NCBI GenBank assembly: GCA_025929005.1
Contig: JAICND010000002.1
Coordinates: 1-24,057 of the forward strand
DNA length: 24,057 nt
Direction: 5' to 3'
Source: Acidimicrobiia bacterium
Lineage (GTDB): Bacteria > Actinomycetota > Acidimicrobiia > Spongiisociales > ZC4RG35
The notes beneath the pieces are model-generated. The model had not been told where the DNA came from. It saw only the letters and a program-made list of their open reading frames with translations, and ran no database searches. A program made the position numbers and the translations under genes. This document shows, piece after piece, positions 1 to 6,655 of the stretch (position 1 is its first letter; each line of letters begins with the position of its first letter).

Positions 1-882
1 GACGTCTCCCGGTGTGATCAGGAAGCCTTGGTTCCCGCTCTCGACCAGGTTGGGTAAGTTCCCCGAGCGCCATGCCACCACCGGCAGACCGAAGCCCAGC
101 GCCTCGGCGACCACCGTCGGGTAGCCCTCGTCTCGACTGCTGAGCACGAACAGGTCCGCGGCCGCATAGAGCCGGCTCAAACGATGTTGGGGCAGGGCTC
201 CGTGGACGACCACTTTTCTCCGCATCACATCCTCGCCGACACGGGACCAAATGGTCTTGGCGTAGATCGGGTCGAGTTCGGTTGATCCGACCAGATGCAG
301 CACGGCCTCACCCGTCGGGATCTGTTCGACCGCGTCGAGTAGGAGGTGGATGCCCTTGTTGGGAACCCAATTGGCGACATTGATCATGGCCAGTCGGCTG
401 CCCGAGCGCATATCGCCAACGGGGCCCGGCTCCACAGGAGCGATGTCGCAGCCTGGGGCCACGATTCTGATCCTCTCTTCAGGAATGCCTGCGGTGGTCA
501 GCTGCCCTCTCAGATAGGGGCTGGCCGCGATCACCAGGTCGCAGCTCTTGTAGAACGCCAGATCCGCCCACCGGTCAGCCCGACGTGAATGCCCATCGCC
601 GTCCACCCCACCGGGGGCCTGATGCACCAGAGCGGTCACGGAAGGAAGGCGAGCGACATCCGACCCAGTCCACAACTCGGATGCCACCAGACCGTCGACC
701 ACCACCTGGCCAGTTGCCCGGCTCAAGTTGAAGTGTCGGTTCACTGCCACGATCTCCATCGAGACCCCGTATTCCACCGCTTGCTCGGCCATGCGACGGT
801 TGTACAGATGGCCACCGGTCACCAACCCACCGGCATCTTTGCTGAGAAGCGAGACACGTCGCCCTCGCGATGAGGCGCTCAT
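1..882 (-). CDS. Family 4 glycosyltransferase, partial (C-terminus beyond window)
   Basis: This gene enters from the left edge, with 294 codons visible from an ATG at 882. The N-terminus has the GT-B start LLSKDAGGLVTGGHLYNRR. The C-terminal domain opens with INVANWVPNKGIHLLLDAV and continues with VVVHGALPQHRLSRLYAAAD and then SSRDEGYPTVVAEALGFGLP, where the first Glu is the usual retaining GT4 sugar-nucleotide ligand. The family moves a sugar from a nucleotide donor to an acceptor in the cytoplasm; the acceptor cannot be read here. The start ATG overlaps the stop of the pterin-synthase homologue (ATGA), so the two are co-translated. From context I infer that it may glycosylate the pterin- or pyrimidine-like product of the cluster, as pterin glycosyltransferases do elsewhere. 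The family call is firm; the acceptor is a guess. Confidence 0.9.
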   Translation of the reverse strand, partial: MSASSRGRRVSLLSKDAGGLVTGGHLYNRRMAEQAVEYGVSMEIVAVNRHFNLSRATGQVVVDGLVASELWTGSDVARLPSVTALVHQAPGGVDGDGHSRRADRWADLAFYKSCDLVIAASPYLRGQLTTAGIPEERIRIVAPGCDIAPVEPGPVGDMRSGSRLAMINVANWVPNKGIHLLLDAVEQIPTGEAVLHLVGSTELDPIYAKTIWSRVGEDVMRRKVVVHGALPQHRLSRLYAAADLFVLSSRDEGYPTVVAEALGFGLPVVAWRSGNLPNLVESGNQGFLITPGDV

Positions 883-1268
883 CCAAGCCGATCCCGGAAT
901 CCACCGAAGGCGACGTCTGACTCCCACACCCGGACTGCCAGAGAATCTGCACCGGCACCGACCAGTTTGCGTGCGAGGAATGCGTGTGCCCATTCGGCAA
1001 AGACCTCGACCGTCACCGCCGACTGGCCCTCGGTCTGTAGGAACTCGAGGTTCCTACCCTCGACCTGTTCCCGAAGGCCGTCGAGGGCGGCATCGAGCAC
1101 GTCGAGGTCGCAAACCATCCCTCGTTCATCGAGGGCGTTCCGGCTCACCAGGACTTCCAGGCGGTAGTCGTGCTCGTGCAGAGTGCCTTCAGGTCCCTCG
1201 ACCTCCGGCATGACATGGCTGGCGGTGAACTGGATCACGGTCCCCACCTCGAACCCTCGCTCAGCCAT
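879..1268 (-). CDS. 6-pyruvoyl-tetrahydropterin synthase / QueD family protein with degenerate active site
   Basis: The protein has 129 residues, close to the normal 120-140 of the T-fold family. I chose the ATG at 1268 because it overlaps the dehydrogenase stop by 8 bases and leaves only a few residues before the first strand. The three zinc histidines are visible: His18 in FTASH and His31 and His33 in LHEHDY. The late Glu is present (VWES, Glu116). The catalytic Cys normally between the first His and the HxH pair is absent, and the LDHxxLN segment carrying the catalytic Asp-His reads VEGRNLEFL. It should therefore bind zinc and a pterin-like ligand but is unlikely to do standard PTPS or QueD chemistry. 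A Streptomyces coelicolor PTPS homologue beside a GTP cyclohydrolase II homologue is known (SCO6650/SCO6655, from memory). It is the middle gene of an overlapping trio. Confidence 0.82.
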   Translation of the reverse strand: MAERGFEVGTVIQFTASHVMPEVEGPEGTLHEHDYRLEVLVSRNALDERGMVCDLDVLDAALDGLREQVEGRNLEFLQTEGQSAVTVEVFAEWAHAFLARKLVGAGADSLAVRVWESDVAFGGFRDRLG

Positions 1269-2265
1269 AGGCCAGTGCGGCATGGACCAGTCCCTCGCGC
1301 TGGTGGTGGATTGCGGCGTAGGCCTCCGAGGCGCTCTCGAAGGGGAAGGTGTGGGTGGCAAACAGGGATAGGGGCAGTTCGGCCATCAGTTCTGCCACGG
1401 CCGCCCGTCTCCGCAGTTTGTCCCATTCGCCGGCGAGACGCGCCGGGATGGTGGAAACCTGCGTACTGGTGATGCTGAGTCGTCGCCGATGGAACTCCCG
1501 CCCCAGAGGCATGGCGACATCACGGGTCCCGTACCAGGAAGCCACCATCAGGGTCCCCTCGTGCGACAAGAGTCGGAGGCCGAGGCTCGCTGCATCGGGG
1601 TTGCCGGAAGCCTCGATCACAACCTTCACGGGTGTCCAGCTCTCAGCCTCGGCGGATGCGCGGACCGATTCGAGGGCGACTACCCGCAAACCGTCCTGTC
1701 CGACTGCCTCCAGAGCGGCTCGACGCCACGGCAGGGGATCGACACCGATCACATCCACCCCGGACCGGGCCATGAGCAAGGCCGTCAACGCCCCGACTGG
1801 TCCCAAGCCCATGATGGTCACCCGGTCGCCTGCCTCCAGGCCGGCATCCAAGGTGATCTGGAACGCGGTTTCGACGAGGGGGAAGAGCGTGGCCTGGCGT
1901 GCCCGAAAGCCATCCATGGGGATCAAGTCGGCGGCCGCGACACTGAAGCGGTCCTGGTGTGGGTGGAAGGCGAACACCTGGGTCCCCTCCGAGATCGACG
2001 ACCGGCTCTGCTCGACTACCCCGACCACGCTATATCCGAAGCGGAACGGGTACCGGAAGGTCCCGGAGAGCGCGGCGATCGTCTCGTCGATTGGCAGATC
2101 CGGGTCCAGCTCCCCCCGATAAGCGAGCATCTCGGTGCCAGGGCTCACCCCCGAGTAGGTGCTGCGAACCAACACTTCGCCCTCCTCCACCGGGCACAAG
2201 GGCAAGGACCGGATCGCCACCGACTCGGGGGAGGTGAACCAAACGGCTCTGGCCTCATTTCGCAT
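1261..2265 (-). CDS. MDR-family NAD(P)-dependent dehydrogenase (zinc-alcohol-dehydrogenase-like)
   Basis: The protein has 334 residues and starts at the ATG at 2265, preceded by GGGGGA about 10 bases upstream. The N-terminal GroES-like part has YSGVSPGTEMLAYRGEL and FRFGYSVVGVVE. The usual catalytic-zinc Cys and GHE motif of alcohol dehydrogenases is missing, so it resembles BchC-type members that share the SGVSxGTE signature. The Rossmann part has GLGPVGALTALLMARSG followed by the acidic residue of VIGVDP, which suggests NAD(H). The tail shows the usual late MDR pattern, FPFESASEAYAAI. It is the first gene of the leftward trio with the PTPS homologue and the glycosyltransferase and diverges from the cyclohydrolase fusion. 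I infer a redox step on the pathway intermediate; the substrate is unknown. Confidence 0.85.
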   Translation of the reverse strand: MRNEARAVWFTSPESVAIRSLPLCPVEEGEVLVRSTYSGVSPGTEMLAYRGELDPDLPIDETIAALSGTFRYPFRFGYSVVGVVEQSRSSISEGTQVFAFHPHQDRFSVAAADLIPMDGFRARQATLFPLVETAFQITLDAGLEAGDRVTIMGLGPVGALTALLMARSGVDVIGVDPLPWRRAALEAVGQDGLRVVALESVRASAEAESWTPVKVVIEASGNPDAASLGLRLLSHEGTLMVASWYGTRDVAMPLGREFHRRRLSITSTQVSTIPARLAGEWDKLRRRAAVAELMAELPLSLFATHTFPFESASEAYAAIHHQREGLVHAALAYG

Positions 2266-2286
2266 TGCCGAGTTTCCCCCAATCTG

Positions 2287-2304
2287 GACTCGGGTAAACG
2301 AGTC
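2287..2304. promoter_or_regulatory. Inverted repeat in the 40-base divergent spacer
   Basis: A perfect 6-base inverted repeat, GACTCG-GGTAAA-CGAGTC, ends one base before the cyclohydrolase ATG and lies 21 bases from the dehydrogenase ATG. The whole spacer between the divergent starts is only 40 bases, so a regulator bound here could control both directions. No regulator gene is adjacent, and I could not assign convincing -35/-10 boxes. Confidence 0.35.
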
Positions 2305-2305
2305 G

Positions 2306-3664
2306 ATGCATACCACAGAGGTCGTACGCGTTCCCCTGCCGACACCGGACGGCATATTCGAGATCCGTGCCTTCGAGCGGTCCGGCAACATCTACGTCGC
2401 CATGCTCCTCGGCGACCCGACGGGGCAAAAGAATGTCCTGGTCCGTCTTCACTCCGAGTGCCTCACCGGAGACGCGCTCGGGTCGCTTCGTTGCGACTGT
2501 GGGATCCAACTGCGGCTGTCCATGCGCCTGATTGCCGCCAACGGATCTGGCGTGCTGATCTACGCCACCGGACACGAGGGGCGAGGCATAGGGCTCGTCA
2601 ACAAATTGCGTGCCTACGTCCTACAAGATTCCGGGTCAGACACGGTCGACGCGAACACCTCCCTGGGGCTGCCGATCGACTCACGCGACTATTCGGAAAC
2701 AGCGGGGGTGCTGGCGGAACTGGGTATTCGCTCGATCCGACTCCTCACGAACAATCCGAGAAAGGTGGAAGGGATCTCCAAAGCCGGGATACAGGTGAGC
2801 GAAGTGGTGCCGATCCCGACGGCGCCCCACGTTCGCAACCTCGCATACCTCCACACCAAGGAGCGCCGTTTGGATCACACCATGCCCGCTGGATCACCGC
2901 TGACCTCTTCTGCCGGCTCGCCGGCGATCGATGCGACAACCGTCCTCGGCAGGGTGACGAGCAGACCCCACAGGCCCTACGTGGTGGTCAAGTCCGCTCA
3001 GACTGTCGACGGCCGGATCGCAACATCCAACGGTGATTCCAAATGGATAACTGGTCCCGGCGAGAGACGGCTGACCCACGCCCTCAGGGCAGCCTGTGAT
3101 GCGGTGATGGTGGGGATAGGCACCATCCTGCACGATGATCCAAGGCTGACCGTCCGAGACGTCCCCGGCGCCTCTCCTCTGCGTGTCATCCTCGATTCCA
3201 CGCTGCGGGTGCCGTCACAGGCTCAGGTCCTCGCCGAAGACGCGCCGACCATGATCTTCACCAGCGAGCGCTCTCACCCCGAGACCCGCGGCGAACTCCG
3301 TGGGCGGGGCATCAGGGTGGAAGTCATCGGTGAGGACGCAGGCGAGCTTTCGATCCGACAAGCACTCCGGCGTCTGCACGAGTTGGGAATCGGATCGCTT
3401 CTGGTGGAGGGCGGATCCCGCGTCATCACCACCGTCCTCGGATCAGGCATGGCCGATCGGCTGATCGTGAGCATCGCGCCGACGGTCATTGGGAACGGAA
3501 CTCAGGCAGTGGCTGATCTTGGAACGGGGAGGATCAGCGATGGCATCCATCTGACCAATCGAACCCTGTTGACTGTCGACGAGGATGTCATCCTGGCTTG
3601 GGACGTGGCAGCGGGCGTGGATTCAGCAGCACAGCTTCGGGCTAGCACTGAAATCGCGGTGTGA
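2306..3664 (+). CDS. GTP cyclohydrolase II fused to RibD-type pyrimidine reductase (no deaminase domain)
   Basis: This is a 452-residue fusion. Residues about 8-190 are GTP cyclohydrolase II: zinc cysteines 52, 63 and 65 (HSECLTGD, LRCDCG), ATGHEGRGIGLVNKLRAY, and LLTNNPRKVEGISKAGI. The Tyr of KLRAY (Tyr104), equivalent to E. coli RibA Tyr105, is present, so ordinary double hydrolysis of GTP to the diamino-pyrimidinone is expected. Residues about 223-435 are the RibD C-terminal reductase: RPYVVVKSAQTVDGRIATS, WITGPGERRLTHALRA, ILHDDPRLTVR and LLVEGGSRVITTVL. Neither the RibB synthase domain that often accompanies RibA nor the RibD zinc deaminase is present. Longer upstream frames were rejected because they run into the divergent dehydrogenase. 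No clear ribosome site precedes the ATG. It could serve riboflavin synthesis or, as the neighbours suggest, a side pathway. Confidence 0.9.
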   Translation: MHTTEVVRVPLPTPDGIFEIRAFERSGNIYVAMLLGDPTGQKNVLVRLHSECLTGDALGSLRCDCGIQLRLSMRLIAANGSGVLIYATGHEGRGIGLVNKLRAYVLQDSGSDTVDANTSLGLPIDSRDYSETAGVLAELGIRSIRLLTNNPRKVEGISKAGIQVSEVVPIPTAPHVRNLAYLHTKERRLDHTMPAGSPLTSSAGSPAIDATTVLGRVTSRPHRPYVVVKSAQTVDGRIATSNGDSKWITGPGERRLTHALRAACDAVMVGIGTILHDDPRLTVRDVPGASPLRVILDSTLRVPSQAQVLAEDAPTMIFTSERSHPETRGELRGRGIRVEVIGEDAGELSIRQALRRLHELGIGSLLVEGGSRVITTVLGSGMADRLIVSIAPTVIGNGTQAVADLGTGRISDGIHLTNRTLLTVDEDVILAWDVAAGVDSAAQLRASTEIAV

Positions 3665-3817
3665 TAGATCCACAGTGTCACCGGGACGGTGCCCACGGCG
3701 TCCGGCCTGTCATCGAACTGCCGTACCCGATGAAGGGGTTCCAACCGGACCACCCTCGATTTGTCGTCCGTTCCAACGGGTGAACACCTGTGGCACGACG
3801 GATACCAGGTGGTCATT

Positions 3818-4609
3818 TCAAACGCCGGCAGGCTGGCAGGTTGGACACCAATAGGTGAAGCGAGGAGGCTCTCCCACCCGCGCCTGCTCGATGGCTGTCC
3901 GGCATCGACGGCAGGGCTCCCCGCCCCGTTTGTAGACCCAGGTCCCCCTACCTGGACGACCGATCGTGGACCGGGCGGACCGACCGGCATTGGGCATCAT
4001 CAGACTACGTGCCCTACGGGCCAGCGATAGACGCTTCTCCGCGTCGATCGCCGACATCGGTCTGCGAGGGTCAACACCCTCCAGGAAAAGCACCTCGCAC
4101 TTGTATACGTTCCCGATCCCGGCCAGGACTCTCTGATCGAGGAGGAAGTCGGACACTGTCCGCTCCGAGGGATAGCGATTTGCCCTTTCCTCGTAGCGAG
4201 TCCAGTCGAACTCATCTGCCAGGAGATCCGGCCCTATCTGAACGAGATCCTTCTCGACGATCTTCCGCCGTCTCACCTCGACTGTCGGAGCGGCCACCAC
4301 CCACATCGTTCCGACTGCAGTACTCAGCGCAAGACGGACAGCTCCCGGGTTACCGCGCAGATGCCTCCTGGGCGCGGTCGTTTGGATTCGGCCCGGCATC
4401 CCGAGATAGATATGTATCGAATAATCCGAGTCGAGGTCGATCAAGAGATGTTTGCCCTTCGTCCTCACCTCTGTCGCTTTGGCTCCAAGGAGAATCACCG
4501 ACCGACTACGGACTTCCGGAGCGGAACCCGCTACTTCGATGATCTCCTCGCCAACCAATATGGGCCGGACTCGGGCCGCGGCGCGCGCGTAGCTATCTCC
4601 TTCGGGCAC
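3818..4609 (-). CDS. Fpg/Nei-family DNA glycosylase/AP lyase
   Basis: A base-excision repair enzyme of 263 residues. I chose the GTG at 4609 because it exposes the obligatory N-terminal Pro-Glu (PEGDSYARAAARVRPIL) after the initiator residue and has GAAGG about 7 bases upstream. Pro2 is the expected Schiff-base nucleophile and Glu3 the acid. The conserved beta-hairpin Lys lies in RTKGKHLLIDL, and LGMPGRI follows. The helix-two-turn-helix core is FLLDQRVLAGIGNVYKCEVLF. A C-terminal zinc finger is CRRC followed by CPTC; the spacing between the two Cys pairs is 18 residues where E. coli Fpg and Nei have 16. This resembles actinobacterial Nei2-like proteins more than classical MutM. It is convergent with the cyclohydrolase fusion and has no operon partner. 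Confidence 0.9.
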   Translation of the reverse strand: MPEGDSYARAAARVRPILVGEEIIEVAGSAPEVRSRSVILLGAKATEVRTKGKHLLIDLDSDYSIHIYLGMPGRIQTTAPRRHLRGNPGAVRLALSTAVGTMWVVAAPTVEVRRRKIVEKDLVQIGPDLLADEFDWTRYEERANRYPSERTVSDFLLDQRVLAGIGNVYKCEVLFLEGVDPRRPMSAIDAEKRLSLARRARSLMMPNAGRSARSTIGRPGRGTWVYKRGGEPCRRCRTAIEQARVGEPPRFTYWCPTCQPAGV

Positions 4610-4932
4610 AGCCAACCTTCGTCGGAGCGGCGGAGAGGAGAGCCGCCGGCTTGGTCCATGTCGGGAGCTCCGCGCAGAGAGCAGCGGTCTTGGATGAAAG
4701 GGTCGAGCGATGCTCGTTATCGCAGGCAACCCCCAAGGTGGTGCCGGTCAGGCAGGTGACATCTCCGGCTGGCATCTGGAAACCGATCTCTCGAGATTAC
4801 CGACGTTCCCCGAAATCCAGTAAGGACCAGCAGACCTCTGAGGAGAGCGTCAGCGGTCACCGAGGGGGAACGGGCGAGCGTCTCACGGAGCAACCGGCTC
4901 GTTTCTGATCTCGACGGTGGATTCTCGCGGGG
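4610..4932. other. Intergenic region, no supported gene
   Basis: These 323 bases lie between the glycosylase start and the stop of the next leftward gene. The glycosylase promoter should be here, but I found no convincing box. Short frames on both strands show no recognisable protein and no ribosome site. I saw no long inverted repeat or tRNA. Confidence 0.6.
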
Positions 4933-5592
4933 TCACCGGCTCGATCCGTTCTCACAATGGATGCGGTAGCGAAGGTGGGTGACGATCGGCGACTGAATCG
5001 TCTCCGCGATTTCGATCCCGATACGGTCGGTATCAAGACCGGCGAACAGGGACGTGCCGCCGCCGAACACCACTGGCGCCAAATCGATGGCCAGCTCCTC
5101 GACCAGTCCAGCATTCAGATACTGGACGATTGCATTGGCGCCTCCTGAGATCCGGATATCGCGTTCACCCGACACCTCACGTGCCTGCTCGAGTGCGCTT
5201 TCCACCCCGTCGTTGACGAAGTAGAACGTGGTACCGCCAGGACGAACCCACGGCTGACGACTCTCATGGGTCAACACGAACACCGGGGTGTGGAACGGGG
5301 CCTCATCGGGCCAAAGCCGCTCACCCAACTCAAACATCCGCTTGCCCATGATGCTCACACCCGTGCGCTCATATGTCCTTCGCACGATCTCGTTGTCCGC
5401 TCCTGTCTCACCACCCTCACCCAGCCCGAGATTCTGTCGGAAGAACTCCTGAGGGAAGACCCAGTCCTGAAGTTGGGACCATTTCGCCATCCAACCCTGG
5501 TACTCGGGATCGCCGGCATGGGCCATGTCCATTCCTCTCGGCGCCATATAGCCGTCGAGGGTCATGCTGACGTTGACGAAGACCTTGCTCAT
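4933..5592 (-). CDS. Dihydrofolate-reductase-like (RibD C-terminal fold) protein, cassette 1
   Basis: The protein has 219 residues. It opens with the RibD_C/DHFR-like strand MSKVFVNVSMTLDGYMAP, continues with GVSIMGKRMFELG, and closes with IRISGGANAIVQYLNAGLVE and APVVFGGGTSLFAGL, the phosphate/nucleotide-binding glycine segment. Such proteins (YyaP/YwjB-like) are NAD(P)H-dependent reductases of unknown substrate rather than true folate reductases. The ATG overlaps the SRPBCC stop (ATGA). It is the last gene of ArsR-SRPBCC-reductase. A same-order cassette at 19430-20897 has a 204-residue counterpart. The fold call is firm; no substrate can be assigned. Confidence 0.88.
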   Translation of the reverse strand: MSKVFVNVSMTLDGYMAPRGMDMAHAGDPEYQGWMAKWSQLQDWVFPQEFFRQNLGLGEGGETGADNEIVRRTYERTGVSIMGKRMFELGERLWPDEAPFHTPVFVLTHESRQPWVRPGGTTFYFVNDGVESALEQAREVSGERDIRISGGANAIVQYLNAGLVEELAIDLAPVVFGGGTSLFAGLDTDRIGIEIAETIQSPIVTHLRYRIHCENGSSR

Positions 5593-6062
5593 GATGTCGT
5601 CCTGATTCTCTCCACATATGCGTCGAGACGAGAGAGCGTCTGCTGGGCGCCCTCCACGGCGTGGTAGTGATCGACGTTGTGATCGCGTTGCTCCTTGGTG
5701 TTGAACACCGATCGGAGGGTCACCTGGCATCCTTCGGCTCGCTCTTCGAACGTCACCGTCGAGATGAAGGCGTCGGGATCGTCCTGCCTCGATCCGTGGC
5801 GCAGCACGATCCTTTCCGGCGGCGAGATCTCGAGGTACTCGACGTGATTCGGATAGTCGGTGCCATCGGGACCGTGCATCGTGTAGTCCCAGATCCCACC
5901 TGCTCGGAACTCGAACGAATGTGTCGTAGTCGTGAACCCTGTGGGCCCAAACCATTGCGATAGATGATCGACTTCGCCGTGAACCTCGAACACGAGATCT
6001 CGGGGGCCTTCGATCGTTCTGGAAACGACGATCTCTCGATCCATCGCCTCATCCATCAACAT
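5589..6062 (-). CDS. SRPBCC/AHSA1-like START-domain protein, cassette 1
   Basis: The protein has 157 residues with the AHSA1 order: REIVVSRTIEGPRDLVFEVH, HLSQWFGPTGF, FRAGGIWDYTMHGPDG, then SPPERIVLRHG and FISTVTFEE. The fold forms a hydrophobic cavity for a small ligand. In this gene arrangement the ligand is unknown. The ATG at 6062 was chosen over inner ATGs at 6056 and 6044 because GGGAGG lies 5 bases upstream. This makes it overlap the end of the ArsR gene by 14 bases, so translation is coupled. The reductase follows with a 4-base overlap. Confidence 0.88.
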   Translation of the reverse strand: MLMDEAMDREIVVSRTIEGPRDLVFEVHGEVDHLSQWFGPTGFTTTTHSFEFRAGGIWDYTMHGPDGTDYPNHVEYLEISPPERIVLRHGSRQDDPDAFISTVTFEERAEGCQVTLRSVFNTKEQRDHNVDHYHAVEGAQQTLSRLDAYVERIRTTS

Positions 6063-6393
6063 TCGTGCCTCCCTTCAGCGTCTTCACGTACTCGTTGAGA
6101 CGGTCGAAGCTCTGATTCCAGAACTCCTCGAAGCCACCGGTCCAGTCATGGATCTTGCGAAGGCCACGAGCATCCAGCCCATACAGACGCTGCTTGCCGG
6201 ATTGGTGGACATGGACCAAGCCAACCTCTCGCAGCACACGGAGGTGTTTCGAAGTGGCCGGCTGCCTGAGGCCAAGCTTGTCGGCCACACCGCCCACCGA
6301 GAGCTCGCTGGCTTTGAGCAGAGTGAGAATCTCGCGACGTTGCGGCTCGGCGATCGCGTTGAAGACGTCCGAAGTGGTGGCGGCTCGTGGCAT
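6049..6393 (-). CDS. ArsR-family winged-helix repressor, cassette 1
   Basis: The protein has 114 residues and a winged helix: DVFNAIAEPQRREILTLL, then helix-turn-helix LSVGGVADKLGLRQPATSKH and wing LVHVHQSGKQRLYGL. There is no cysteine at all, so it is not a thiol metal sensor; this subgroup usually sits beside AHSA1-like proteins. A longer reading from 6429 would place the promoter and operator inside the coding region. I prefer the ATG at 6393, which is 7 bases after a TATGAT box and would make a leaderless mRNA. It probably represses its own operon through the palindrome at 6407-6420 and may respond to a small molecule. Confidence 0.9.
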   Translation of the reverse strand: MPRAATTSDVFNAIAEPQRREILTLLKASELSVGGVADKLGLRQPATSKHLRVLREVGLVHVHQSGKQRLYGLDARGLRKIHDWTGGFEEFWNQSFDRLNEYVKTLKGGTNVDG

Positions 6394-6400
6394 GCAGACG

Positions 6401-6429
6401 ATCATATTCCCATATGGGAAAATTAGCAA
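6401..6429 (-). promoter_or_regulatory. Promoter with palindromic operator for ArsR cassette 1
   Basis: Reading leftward, TTGCTA (6424-6429), a 17-base spacer and TATGAT (6401-6406) form a promoter. The spacer holds a perfect 14-base palindrome, TTCCCATATGGGAA, at 6407-6420, where a bound dimer would block polymerase. The ATG at 6393 begins 7 bases past the -10, so transcription should start at or next to the start codon. Confidence 0.75.
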
Positions 6430-6610
6430 CCGCGGGATGAGAACCGTTTGAAGTCACCATCTACACGCCGTGGATGAACTCGACCGCGGACGAGCCGCCA
6501 GGATCAAGATGGTGGCGGTGAAAGCGGCGTTTCCCTTTGCACTCGGGTCGAATGGGCTGCTTGTATCAATCCAGACGAGGTGTGCCGGGAAGTCTGGTCG
6601 GCGGTCAGAT

Positions 6611-6655
6611 ATGAAGACGCAGCGCACCCCAGCCCACACGAGCCAGTTGTCATGA
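6611..6655 (+). other. Possible 14-codon leader ORF coupled to the antiporter
   Basis: A short frame (MKTQRTPAHTSQLS) ends in TGA overlapping the antiporter ATG (ATGA). The frame stays open upstream to a GTG at 6470, giving 61 residues without recognisable homology. The antiporter ATG has no clear ribosome site, so re-initiation from this frame is plausible. Coding status is unproven. Confidence 0.25.

Noticed and set aside
879..1361. Longer N-terminus for the PTPS homologue
   Set aside because: The extra 31 residues are Pro/Ser/Arg-rich, overlap the dehydrogenase by about 100 bases and precede a start that already fits the family.
1489..3036. Long rightward open frame of 515 codons
   Set aside because: It lies antisense to the dehydrogenase and out of frame over the cyclohydrolase, both of which have clear family motifs; its translation is Arg/Gly/Pro-rich with no domain.
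3665..3817. Terminator between the convergent cyclohydrolase and glycosylase genes
   Set aside because: Only weak 5-6 bp pairings such as CACCTG...CAGGTG with a 15-base loop; not convincing.
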